A stretch of DNA of 64,000 nt from Cadophora sp. MPI-SDFR-AT-0126 (lineage: Eukaryota > Ascomycota > Leotiomycetes > Helotiales > Ploettnerulaceae), in contig JAGMVK010000022.1 in assembly GCA_020747065.1 (NCBI GenBank), positions 372,001-436,000 of the forward strand. The letters are read 5' to 3'. The stretch's first letter is position 1; each line of letters begins with the position of its first letter. The notes under the pieces are model-generated. The model was given only the letters and a program-made list of their open reading frames with translations. It ran no database searches and was not told the DNA's origin. The position numbers were made by a program, and so were the translations under genes. Positions 33,628-45,133 of this stretch are shown in pieces.

Positions 33628-35922
33628 ATGGACGTATGTACCACCTGGCGATAAGGGCAACATCATACCTATTGGCATGTCTGCGCGTGTACTGATCAAT
33701 GTCTGTGCTAGACTACCGGTGACTATGCCTGGATAATGGCTTCCACTGCCTTGGTGTTCATGATGGTGCCGGGAATTGCGCTCTTCTACTCCGGACTTCG
33801 AAGTCAGACCACAGCCCTTTCCCTGATATGGTTGAGCATGATGGCAGTTTCGGTCGTGAGCATACAAGTCAGCATACCCATTCGACTTGAGAAAATGTAG
33901 TTGAGGAGGAACTGACCCCGGTTACAGTGGTTTCTATTCGGATATTCGCTGGTGTTCAGCCAGACATCTACGAGCGGCTTTATCGGCAACTTCCACTATG
34001 CTCTGTTCTTGAATGTCGACAAGGACGATGCTTTTGCAGGTATTCGCGCTCACAATACGCCCGCGATGGTCTTTGGATTGTTTCAAGGGATGTTCGCAGC
34101 TTTTACGTTCGTATCCCTCCACCAAGCTACCCCTCCTTCCCGAGACATTCACTAACAGACCCAGCATTGCCCTGGTCACAGGCGTCGTCGCAGAAAAAGG
34201 CCGATTATTCCCCTTCCTCATTTTCTCCTTTTTCTGGACGTCCCTCGTCTACGATCCGATCGCATACTGGCTCTGGAACGAGCAAGGTTGGGGAAATTCA
34301 ATGGGAGGGCTGGATTGGGCTGGGGGCACTCCAGTGCATATTTGCTCAGGTGCAGCGACTCTGGCATACACCGTCATGCTGAAATACATCCGCGTCACCA
34401 CCGACGACACGCACAGCATAACCAGTATCTCGCATGACGCAGGCAGTTGGAAGAAATACCTATTTTCGCGAGCGCAGCGCAGGGAACGGTTACCGTCTGG
34501 CCCGACAGCACTAGAAGCCGGACTCGAGAGCCACAACATGACGAATGCGCTGCTCGGAATGTTGCTGGTGTGGTTCGGATGGTTCGGGTTCAATGCTGGA
34601 TCGGAATTGAAGGCAAACATGCGTGCGGCCTCAACCTTCATTGCAACGAACGTTGCGGCCTGTAGTGGAGGTGTTGCATATACTCTGCTTGAGCGTATGG
34701 CGGGGCAGAAGTGGTCTGGTTTGGGATTTTGTACGGGGGCTTTTGCTGGGCTGGTGGCCATTACTCCTGGCGCTGGATATGTGCGTTATGTTTCTTTGCC
34801 AAGTGTTAATATGGTATGTTTATACTCGGATTTGGCTAACAAGACTCTTCAGGTCCCGCCTTGGGCAGCACTTATATTCGGCTCTACAGCCGCGGCCGTT
34901 GTCTTTGGCTTCGAAGCTATTAAGTGGCTAGAGGACTTTTTGGAAGAGCCCTTGCATATCACTATTATCCATGGCGTAGGTGGACTATGGGGAATGTTCC
35001 TCACGGGTATCTTTGCAGAGTATGTACATCTCATATCTGGTCGATGCTTGTGTTGTGCGAGTCTGACGAGAAATAGTAAAAACATAGCCAAGCTTGACGA
35101 CTCCGTTATACCTGGTGGTGCGATCAATGGGCACGGGAAGCAGATTCGGTACGTACAAATGTTCCAACCTGCCGCAATCTGAAGCTACCCGTTTCAAAAA
35201 GAGGGGATAGATCGGAGAATTCATACTATCCGTGATAGGAGAATTGCTTACTGACTTCTGTGTCGTAGCATCCAATTAGCCGGCGGTTTTGGAGGCTTCT
35301 TCTATTCTTTCTTTGCTACTCTAGGCCTCCTCATTATCATGCAATTCCTCTCAATATATTTTCCTAGCCTGGAGCTGAGGGCTAGGTCGAGGAGAGGTGC
35401 TTTGGTGAATCTGGATGAAGAGGAGCTGGAGGATACCGGTGCTGTAAGTTCATGTTTTTCTCACTTGCTTTTGCTCTGTGAGCACTATCGCTTGGCCATT
35501 TTCTTGCTTCCCCCCTCTTTTTCAACGGTACTCCACTGTATCTCACACCACGTCACCCTCCAAACCCATATCCATATTCATAAACAAGCATTAACTAACA
35601 CCCCATACAGTATCGTCTAACATGCCACTACCACCCTCTGACCGCCGACCCATACTCCTCCCGCCCAGGCTCCGCCCTTCCCCAAAGTGGCCGCCCCTCT
35701 TTCTCCCCCTCCCTCCAAAACCAACCACAGTCCCACCGCCATCTCCCACAACACCAGCAGTATATAGAGATGGACGGGCATTCGCCGACTTCGTTTTCAC
35801 ATTCGCAACATCATGGGATGAGTCCCCAGAATACGAGAACGAGAAGTGATGTTGGATACCCTGCTAGGATAGGGCAGGTCGCGTATGATAGTGGGGGCAG
35901 TAGGGGGAGTGGGAGCCGGTAG
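33628..35922 (+). CDS. Ammonium transporter (Amt/Mep/Rh family)
   Basis: Eight exons: 33628-33633, 33712-33867, 33928-34106, 34165-34780, 34853-35019, 35077-35148, 35269-35443 and 35611-35922 (560 residues). The first exon codes only Met-Asp before a 78-nt intron, then TTGDYAWIMASTALVF starts TM1. Family marks are YDPIAYWLWNEQGWG, GWFGFNAGSELKANMRAA and the pore histidine segment HITIIHGVGGLWGMFLTGIFA. Eleven segments are expected in the plasma membrane, conducting ammonium under low nitrogen. Two features are larger than usual: a ~45-residue charged loop after LKYIRVTTDD, and a ~100-residue Pro/Gln/Ser/His-rich tail encoded by the last exon. The last two introns (120 and 167 nt) are long for this window. 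Confidence 0.9.
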
Positions 35923-36528
35923 CATGTAAAAGATGCGTGATACTTGGCTGCACTGTCTCTTTTGTGATTTCGTGATTTGGTCTTCATTCTCTTTTGTTTG
36001 GGATAGGATCTTGGGTTTGGAGTTTTTCTACCTGGGAGCACGGCACAGGATTGGGCGGGGATACCTTAGCGTCGGGGTTTAGGGGTATTATCTGCTTTAT
36101 ATTTTTTATCTTGGGTTCATCTGGTCTGTGTCTGATATGTCCTTCTGGGCGAGGGCGAGGATATTGTATATGGGTAATCTGTTAATAGATGAGAAAAGTA
36201 GCCAAAAGAGATGAGGTTGAAGTATGAGGTCAACTCAGAGTCAGTATCAGAAATCAACTATGTGTTATGGGGGCAAGGGATGAATGCTTGATTATGGGGG
36301 GGGTCGAATGTTGTGTGGAAGATGAGTTCTTACTGAAAGAATAATGCGTGGTAGGTACAAGTACAGATCAGCTGGCAGGTCAGCTCTGTGGCTCTAGCTC
36401 CCTCTCTAACTGAGTTCTCGATTTCGCGATTTCTCGATTTTTTGTTTGTCTGTCGTTGGAGCCCTTTCTACGCTCAACTTAGTTTCCCTGTCTGCCTAGC
36501 CTCATAAACGTGATATTGTATGTCAGTA

Positions 36529-37020
36529 TCACGTTCCGTCCAATCGATCCAGCAATATCGCCAGTCTTGGGAACGAAAAAGGTCCGATACTTTGGCCTTC
36601 CTTTACCTTTGAACTTAAGTGGATTGAATAGTTGAAGGAGTACTTCCTTTGACATTTCAAACCCTGGCCCTCCCATAGTAAATTATATATCGCCCAGGTT
36701 AATAGATGCACGCGCAAGCTATTGACAATAAAGCAAAGGCCTTGGCGTGTAGATTCAGTTGGACCCTTTCTATACTGTGCATCCCTCTCCTTCAAATGTT
36801 CTCTCACAGTACCACATGGAATCCACTGAAAGCAAGGCAGTCCATCACACTCCAAATCAGTCATTCTACGAATCACAACCTCGAAACCATGTTTTTCGAA
36901 GATGCGCCTACCTGGATACGGCATGGTATGTATTCTGACCTGCTTCTTTGGTACAACACCGTTGTCGATCATCTTATGCAGTTGCTGCACGCACAACACG
37001 ACGCCAGCACGATTTCAAGG
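36529..37020 (-). pseudogene. GNAT acetyltransferase C-terminal fragment
   Basis: A minus-strand frame reads PGRRIFEKHGFEVVIRRMTDL, matching the common GNAT ending in which A/G-x-x-LYEKxGF precedes the last strands. Upstream of it, RAGVVLCVQQLHKMIDNG could be the remains of the acetyl-CoA-binding helix. I find no start codon, N-terminal half or exon upstream (to 37600), so it is probably a truncated relic. The frame continues ~75 residues beyond the expected end, which also suggests decay. Confidence 0.45.
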
Positions 37021-37516
37021 GAAGCAGGCGAGGGGAAATCGTCATTCCTGCACTCCTTTGTCTCCTAGGAGAAAGCGGTGTAAAACTACACACCTCGTGG
37101 CCTGTATACACTTCGTACTTGCGAAGTACAGATGTACAGAAGTCCGGCTGTGGCACTCCACTAGGTGGGTGGCAGTCAGTCGGTTCGCTTCGGGGCATTT
37201 CCCTAGTGGGATGTGGGGAAAAGGAGGAGATGGTTTACAGTACAGGGATCTGAATCGACCCCTGAACCAAGTCGCATCCAAGACCATGCAAGCACAACCA
37301 TCAACCGATGATCAGACCAAGTGCCCAGGCAGACTGACCACACCGACTCTCAAGATCCTGAAGAGGAATGTGAAGGTTTCTATCATTATTACTTCAGTCA
37401 TATCGCTGCGGATATGGCTGAGAGAAGCTTTGCACATGAGCAGACACCAAGAGCGTGCCTTGCAATTCGATGCCAACACGTTCTTGTACGATTGTGCCTC
37501 GATACACCTCGATACG

Positions 37517-37536
37517 GGCATGGCATGGCATGGCAT
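37517..37536. repeat. GGCAT microsatellite
   Basis: Four tandem GGCAT units. Confidence 0.8.
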
Positions 37537-38518
37537 AACAAGCCGTGACTACCCTGCATTAGCCACGATTCACTCATGATCTCCTAAGCAGCCGCACCTG
37601 TTTGGTTGCTTCTTCTGCCGTCTTCAACTCGTACTTTGCGTAAGGACAATGTTGAGCTATTGCTAAGCCAACCCACCTTTAAGCTTAAAACGCCTTTAAC
37701 GCCGCCTGGACACCGCTCCCACTTAGCACCATCTGTGAACACCCCAGTCCCTCTTGCTAACTTTGCTAGAAATAAACTAGCTAGATCTCCCTAAACAGGG
37801 CGATCTTTCTACTCCAGGCATGTTCGGCGGTAATGTTCCGACGAGTCAGACACGAAACTCACACGACCTCGCTCTTGCTCTCCTCTCTTTCCATGTCCCT
37901 TTCATTTCCGCTTTCAAGATGACAGGGAAAGATCCGATGGAACAGCAAGACGTCTTGACGAGCAGGATGGGCTTCCAAAAGCAGACATCTCACCGTGGAA
38001 AGCCACGTTGACAACGTACCGACGTACCGCAACCCATCACAAGCTACATCATTTATGTAGCTCTTGCAAGTCAACGGACCTATGATACGGTCGTCTGATG
38101 TCTAGGCCGTGCCACGACTTACTTGGCCCCGGCATTTCTTCAGCTAGCTAGCTTCCTTTTCATACTGCATCTGCTCTGCCCTACCAAGTACAGCTACCTT
38201 TTTCAGCAGTATGAAAGGGGGGGCCTGTCCGAGAAGCGCCGCCGCTCGGTGTCTGCCTGCCTATCATCTGATTTGATCTTATGCCCGAGTAGGTTGTTGT
38301 TAGCTCATTGTAATCTTAAAGAGTGAGTCGGGAGACATATATTTGTGGATGCTTGAGGTCTTGGATTTTGTTTCTCGTCTTGTCCTTCATTTCTGTCAGG
38401 CGCACTTGAGCTGTTTATTCGATATTCGACTTTGAGATTTTGAGTCGGTATGTTATAGCAGGCACGAAAATAAGGTATGTCTTCTTTCTCATTTTAAAAG
38501 ACTTGGCTGGCTGGAGAA

Positions 38519-40835
38519 ATGATGAAGTCCTACGCGAGGAGTAATTTTTTGCACTCAAGTACTAATAGGTGGTTAGTAGCAGCCACGATGTTCTCTCTCA
38601 GTCTTCTCATCACCTCCGCAATCGTACTCTCACAGCAGAGGTCAACGGTAGCAGCTGCTGGCTGTTGGAGGAACACAGCATGTACCGGCCCTCAAACCGC
38701 CGCCTTTCCTGGCGACTGGGACAAATACAACTACGCTCCGACCAGCCGAACAGTATCTCCAATCAGTTACTTCACACCTGGAAACGGAGCATCGGCCGAT
38801 TTCCCTGCTTCTCCCGAAGTAACTCTCAAAGGGAATAATGCCCAACTAATTTTTGACTTTGGCAAACTAGTCGGCGGCATCGTAACTGTCTCGTACAGCG
38901 CAACCGGCGCAGGGAACCTCGGAATGGCATTCACAGAAGCGAGAAATTGGACTGGCGAGAACTCAGATAGCTCGAATGGGTCATTTAATCCGGACGGTGC
39001 TGTCCTTGCTGCTGTGACGACAACAGCCGAAGCCAATTTCACGATGCCGGATGCGAAACTTCGAGGTGGATTCCGATATCTCACGCTGTTTACTCAGACC
39101 TCGGATCAGATCAACGTCAACATCCACGACATCACCGTGGAGATCGCGTTCCAGCCCACGTGGTCCAACCTCCGAGCCTACAAAGGCTATTTCTCATGCA
39201 GTGATGCGCTGCTCAACAAAATCTGGTATGCTGGTGCGTACACACTGCAAACGAACGCCATTCCACCAAAGACGGGAAGACAGTTCCCCATTCTGGGAAG
39301 TAGCTGGAGTAATGATTATGATTTATCGTTGGGGACTGGTATAGACTCCGTTTATGTCGATGGTAGCAAGCGGGATAGGACGGTTTGGCCCGGGGATTTG
39401 GCGATCGCAGTGCCAAGTATTCTGGTCAGCACGGGGGATTGGGATGGGGTAAGAAATACGCTGGCGGTTTTGTGGAATGATCAGGTGAGTTCTTTAGATG
39501 CCACTTTACATGTCCTGCTCAACCTTCAAGGTTGAAATGTTGGAAGTGCAGCTCACGTGAAATCAGACAAGTGCAGGTGAACTTCCCTTCGCAGGGCCAG
39601 GCATCAACATCTACGGCTCCGACACCTACCACATGGCTACTCTCATCGGAACGTACGATTACTACCTTTGGACTGCCGATCAAAGTTGGCTCAGCACTAT
39701 TTACCCCAAGTACCAGCGCGCCATGGCATTCATCACAGGTAAAATCGACAGTACAGGTCTATTGAAGGTGACGGGAACGAATGATTGGGGTCGTGTGAAC
39801 CAGGGGGGATACAACACCGAGGCGAACATGCTGATTTATAAAGTCCTTACGTCGGGGAGCCAATTGGCTACTTGGGCGGGTGATTCGGCATCGTCGACAA
39901 CGTGGCAGGGAATGGCAGAGACGTTGAAAAGTGCAGTCAATAGGATGAATTTTGATTCTGCTGCTGGGTCAGTCCTTCTTCTCTCTTCTACTCACTTTCC
40001 CCCTTTTCTATCTCGCTTAGTATAGCAAAATATTGTTTGCAATGAATCTCCTGCTAACTCCCAACCTTCCCATAGCGCATTCAAAGACAGCTCCACAGAC
40101 AACTCAATCCACCCCCAAGACGGCAACTCCCTCGCCCTCCTCTACTCCATCCCCCCCTCCAACCTCACCTCCTCAATCTCCACCACGCTCACCAAAAACT
40201 GGATAACCATCGGCTCCCTCGCCCCCGAACTCCCCAACAACCTCGTTGGCTTCGGCCAATCCTTCGAAATCAAAGGCCACTTCACCGCCTCCCAGCCCCT
40301 CCGCGCCCTCGACCTGATCCGTCGCGCCTGGGGCTGGTATCTCTCCTCACCCTACGGAACTGCAAGCACCTGTATCGAGGGCTACCTTTCCGACGGCAGT
40401 TTTGGGTACAGGAGTCTGTATGGCTATGCGAACGATTACTCGTATACGAGTCATGCGCATGGCTGGTCGACGGGCCCGACGGATGCGTTGACGACGTACG
40501 TGGTGGGGCTGAAGGTGAAGAGTCCCGGGGGCAAGGAGTGGGAGGTCAGTCCGCAGATGGGGGATTTGACGTCTGCCGAGGGAGGCTTTAGCACGCCGCT
40601 GGGGAGGTTTAATGCGAAGTGGGCGTTGATGGAGGGGGGGTATACGCTTGCTTGGGGAGCACCTGGGGGGACGAAGGGGAGTGTGGTGTTGCCTGGGAGG
40701 GAGGGAGGCGGTGGTGTGAGAACGCTAAGTGTCGATGGGAAGGAGAGGGTTGTGCAGGCGCAGGAGGTGGGTGCGGATGGGAGGGTGAGGTTTGAGGTTG
40801 AGGGGGGGGAGCACAGTATAGTGGTTGGATTTTGA
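38519..40835 (+). CDS. Secreted GH78-like alpha-L-rhamnosidase
   Basis: Three exons: 38519-39484, 39567-39967 and 40076-40835 (708 residues). A hydrophobic N-terminal stretch (WLVAATMFSLSLLITSAIVL) acts as signal peptide or anchor; a second Met at 38588 could be the true start. A beta-sandwich region is followed by the six-hairpin (alpha/alpha)6 catalytic part, with CSDALLNKIWYAGAYTLQTN, DGSKRDRTVWPGDLAI and GINIYGSDTYH. Acidic residues in DGSKRDR and in the GTNDW / NTEANML region are the expected catalytic sites of this fold. Family members release terminal alpha-L-rhamnose from plant flavonoid glycosides or polysaccharides. Intron 1 needs the acceptor at 39566; the later CAG breaks the frame. 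Confidence 0.88.
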
Positions 40836-41438
40836 TCTGGAGGATGGCATTAACTTGCATGTTCTCCAAAGCATCCTTGGGTATTTATAGGATATGAATT
40901 ATGATTGAGATTTTAATTTGCTTTTCGAAGTGTGGTTTGTTTTGGTACGGTTCTGCCGAGAACGAGACTCGCTAAGCTTACAGGCTACATCCGCTCCATT
41001 TCCAGGGGCTACAACCGCACCCAAACTCGCAGTCCTGACGAGCCAGATCCAGTAAGTTCAAATGCACCGAAAACAATTCCAAAAAAAAATTATTGAATGA
41101 CTAAATGTTATTCCAAATCATTTCACTTAAAATATATTTGTTAATGAAATATCCTCGTAGAGCAGTACAAGTACCGAGATCTACAGGCCTTAGCCCTATG
41201 AGCAGTGGAATCCTCGCTGTGATTGGTTCCTGGCTACGAGAGCACGAGTGGTAGCGAAGCAGAACACTGCACCAAGAGCTGTGCCACATCGGATCTCACC
41301 TGCCCTGTCCTCACTCGCTAACGATGTGATATAAGACTTTCGCGGCGCCTTCGAAACGTATTGGTATATAAAGCCCATCTACCACCCCATCTTAGCAAGA
41401 ACCCATACAAAACAAGTACTATTACCCACTTCCCCAAG
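40836..41438. other. Intergenic spacer with promoter
   Basis: No gene. It holds the terminator region of the rhamnosidase and the promoter of the small membrane protein gene, with a TATA element near 41365. Confidence 0.5.
41365..41373 (+). promoter_or_regulatory. TATA box
   Basis: TATATAAAG lies ~66-74 bases upstream of the ATG at 41439, a good position for a core promoter of this small gene. Confidence 0.55.
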
Positions 41439-42114
41439 ATGTCTATCCCCTCCCTCCCAACCCTCCTCCCAACCCTGGTCTCCACCCTCCTAATAACGGC
41501 CTCCATCCCACTGATCATCCGGCCCGTCGAATTCTCGCGAAACTATATTCGGATTGATAATCCGCAGTCTGTTTTCTTCGTTAGGCAGCTGGGGACGAGG
41601 AATTTGATGCTGGGGTGCGCGATTGGCGGGTTGGTTTGGCGGTGAGTTGGGGGTGGATTTTTTTTAGTTTTTGAGTTTTGGTTTTAGGGAAGGGGGAGGG
41701 GAAAGTTAGTGTTTGGGATGAGACGGAAGGGAAAAGAGAGGGATAATTTTTCAGGGAAGACGGGGAGAATGTGGAGTTTGATATCTTGCCTCTGTTCTGT
41801 TATGTTCTTTTTATTCTATTCTATCCCTCATATTCGGACTTCATTCAACCCTTTTGTTCTTCCCTTCTTCTTCTCCTTCTTCCCTTCCTCCTTCTACTTC
41901 CTCTTACTAACCCATCCATCCTCCTCGCAGAGGCCAGCTCTCCAGTGCAGCGACAGTACTCTGCTGCTTCCCGCTCCTTGGGATATTGGACCCTGTTGCG
42001 GGCTGGTGTTACAGAGGACACCTTGTGAAGAACGATTATCATCATTTTGTTTTGGGGTGGGTGTTTGGGGGCGTTGGGTGGTGGATTTTGAGTTTGGAGG
42101 AGGGGAGGGTGTGA
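41439..42114 (+). CDS. Small DUF4267-like membrane protein
   Basis: Two exons, 41439-41641 and 41931-42114 (128 residues), are separated by a 289-nt pyrimidine-rich intron, the longest in the window. The protein has an N-terminal hydrophobic segment, a short conserved stretch (RNYIRIDNPQSVFFVRQLGTRN), a second hydrophobic part after the splice (SSAATVLCCFPLLGILDPVAGW), and a C-terminal hydrophobic helix (FVLGWVFGGVGWWIL). This layout fits the small fungal DUF4267 membrane proteins, whose function is unknown. The ATG is placed just after a TATA box. The 3' flank is a G-rich run of GGTGA repeats. Confidence 0.75.
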
Positions 42115-42130
42115 GGTGAGGTGAGGTGAG
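42111..42130. repeat. GTGAG tandem repeat
   Basis: Four GTGAG units overlap the stop codon of the small membrane protein gene, followed by related G-rich GGGTGAT repeats to ~42195. Confidence 0.8.
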
Positions 42131-43423
42131 ATAGGATGGGATGAGAGGAGGGTAGCGGAGGGGAGGGAGAGGGATGGGTGATGGGTGATGGGTGGTGAAA
42201 TTGTTGAGGCTAGGTAGGGTGGAAAGTGGAATAGAAAGAGCCGGAAGAATTTGAGAGGGGTGATTGTGGTCGAATCTTTTTTTTAAGAATATATGGTTCG
42301 GTTTTTGAGGTCAGGTGCTGAATTGATCGTCCTTTCCCACCTTTTTGGATCGTGTGCTTGCGTCCTAGAAGCCGAGAACAGCACAAAATTAGACTGGTTC
42401 CTCGAGTGTAACACGGCGGGGGTGATCCGTTGCTGACACTACTGAGCTCTAGTGCATCCTGGAGAATGAGGAGCCATCACACTTGAATCAAGAGAATTCT
42501 TTTGACCTTTTGCCACTAGGTGGAAAAGTCGGCACCTCAGAGAGAGCTCTTCTTTCTTGCTCAACGAACCTAGTGAAGTAGGATTCTTCCATTCCTCATG
42601 TCCCTCGGTCTGCCCCTCCAAAAGTTCCTTCTTCATGCTTAACGACGACAGCTGTAAAAATCTCGCTAACGACTTAACTTACGTCGCGAAAAACTGGGCA
42701 ACGTAAACAAGGCCAAGAAATATTTGACTCGCGCGAGATGAGACACAGAATGCAGATTACTTTACTTTCGACACCCACCCGGACTTAGTTGTCGATTTCC
42801 TGATGTGTAATTAATTACTTCTGGTCCCAGTTTCAAATTCAAGGGGTTCAGCGCGACAGACCAGCAGTTTCCCCAGATAGCTGCCTTGGTTGCAGTATTG
42901 ACTGACGATCCGGGTATCGTATGATGAAATTCTGTACAAAAATGTTCGAATTGGATTTCGAAACGTTCTATTCAATACGGCGAGTGTTGAGAAATCAAAG
43001 TCGATGGAGCAATGACATAGTAAACGCCAAGAAAACAAACATCCAACTACCCGACTAAATACTAGCCTAAAGCTGACTTGGTGTACGAGGAGCCAAGCTT
43101 CCCTGCGGAACAACCACTCAGACTCCGCCTTCCAAACTTAAGCTGCATTGACTACGTCGTGATCAGCGTTGCCGAGACATCGGGCACTGCGCCGCACCCG
43201 AGCTTCAGAATGAATGGCGTTTGTAAGTGGAAGCTTTGTTGATTGACATAAAACTCCCCTGGCATCTGATGTGGCGTATCCTATTGAGCGTAGCATTGAA
43301 CTACTTGATGACGTCCTGAAGCCTCACGAGACCTACAGATTGCATTTATTGACTTCCAGATATTTAAGACGTGAGCCTTTCCCTTACTGCTGTATTCAAC
43401 AACATGCAATTTCAAATGTCAGC
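42115..43423. other. Intergenic region, no supported gene
   Basis: The G-rich start is low-complexity. The remainder has short, domainless frames on both strands. The last ~100 bases are the probable promoter of the GPI-anchored protein gene. Confidence 0.5.
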
Positions 43424-44278
43424 ATGGCGTCCAAAAGATACCTCCCACTTATCTTCACCCTCTTTGCATCTGCAAACGCAGACTGCAAAAACTTCACACA
43501 AGCAGCTACTCAATTTGGACGCGGTTACTACACCTCAACAACGAGTGATAGCCAGATAATCTCCCGAGGCTATGTCTGCGACACCCCGAATTCCAACTAC
43601 GAATTCAACTCCACCGACCAGCAACGTTGCAACAGCACACAATGTCCCGTCGTAGCCTACGGAACCGTCAACGTAGTCGGCACAACCAACCTCTCCCTCT
43701 CCTCCGACGACGTCGAACCTCTCTTCGATCTAGTTCCCAAGTTCACGACCGAGAAAACTTTCTTCCCGTACGAGTTCTCCGGGAATGCGAGTCATGTTTC
43801 TAGTTGCTTTAATGTGGCGGCCAATGTGTCGGGGTACTTTGCGTTCACGCCGTTCTTGATTGGTGCGGTGGGGACGCTGTCGGGGTGTAATGGGGGGCCG
43901 GTGGAGGATGGGACGGCGATTAAGATTTGTGCACCGTCTACTTATGGCTCGGAAAGTAATCGTTCGCCGGATGGGGCGCAGACTTTCGTTACGACGGGTA
44001 GGTGATATTATCCTTTTCATCTTGGTTACCTTGTTGTACAGAGTGAGTTTGTTTCTTGCGGAAGGTCGGCTTGCTGGTGGTAGTTTTGGGGTGAACTTTA
44101 GATTGACATTGGTTTAGATCGGGAGACAGCAGCCAACATCACAACCAATCCTGCAGCAACGAGAACACCAATTGTCAGTGCTGCTGGACGAGTTATTGGG
44201 CTGAATGGAGGGGTGCAAGCTCTAGGAGTGACTTTCTGGTTGGCACTTTCTCTGGGTCTTGGAACTTCCATTCTATAA
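43424..44278 (+). CDS. GPI-anchored secreted cysteine-containing protein
   Basis: Two exons, 43424-43997 and 44118-44278 (244 residues, frame exact). Signal peptide MASKRYLPLIFTLFASANA. The mature part has seven cysteines (ADCKN, GYVCDT, RCNSTQCP, SSCFN, SGCNG, IKICAP) and many N-glycosylation sequons such as NFT, NST, NLS, NAS and NVS. After the intron comes a Thr/Ala-rich stem, then a small-residue site and a hydrophobic tail (VTFWLALSLGLGTSIL), as expected for GPI attachment. I do not recognise the domain. Surface location is inferred; it could be an adhesin-like or wall protein. The ATG was chosen because it starts the signal peptide; the frame is open further upstream. Confidence 0.8.
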
Positions 44279-45133
44279 GGGGCATGTGGCAATGAACTGT
44301 ACATGGATAACAGATGAGGATATGAAATCGCTTAGACCATGGTCGACTGAAGCGAGTGACTCCCTGAGAAAGCCCTTGTTGGTTTGGCACGTTTCGACGC
44401 CCTTTGGAATCAGGTAGAGACTTTGAAGAAAGTTGGAGATGGAAAGCTTCATGTTCAGCTCTTCAATATTCTTGGAAACGTACAGATGTCGAAAGACCTC
44501 ATAGAGCAGGTGACCTGGGGGCAAACATATCAATTTAATAGGGTTCATTAAAATGCTACCGGACGTCAATCATGAAGACAAAACATCGCAAATCTCTATT
44601 CACGATGGTGGTTGTTGACAACCCCTTCCCTTGGAGCCCAGTTAAGCGAGGGCATCCCGGATACACTCAATTGAATTAAGCCGGCATGATTAGTCTTTCA
44701 TTTATACTTGCCGCCAGAAAAATTATGCTTCAATCACATCAGCCTCTATGACTTCCAAGAATGTCTCAAATCATCCCTAGATACGCCATCCGCCTGCATA
44801 ACCGCATGTGGCGTCCTCAAGTCCATTTCTTAAACTCAAATATTCCGACGACCCCGCAAAGTCTGCCGGAACGATCCCCGAGCTGGCTTAGATCATCGTC
44901 ACTTTCTCGTCGTCGTGTTCCTAGTGATTACTTTTGTACCTGCTTGTGGAGAGCAATTGAGGGGTATGTAACGTGGTACCTGATGCAGACGACACCTGAC
45001 GTATAGATCTAGGTGACGACAGCGGGGTAGAAGAGCTAGGGAAGTGGGTGATCTACAGGTGATAATAATTAATTTTCCTGAAGCTCTTGGGAGCTGAATT
45101 CTCGATATTCCTGGTCTCATTGCCGAATTAATC
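44279..45133. other. Intergenic region, no supported gene
   Basis: Nothing with domain support. It separates the GPI protein gene from the mannosidase gene; the last ~150 bases are probably its promoter. Confidence 0.5.

Larger units (their letters stand above)
35923..38518. other. Gene-poor region with a GNAT-like relic and repeat-like sequence
   Basis: Apart from the fragment at 36529-37020 no gene is supported. The part from about 37600 to 37800 is TA-rich with dense stops on both strands, as in a degraded element. The bases just before 38519 are the promoter of the rhamnosidase gene. Confidence 0.45.
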
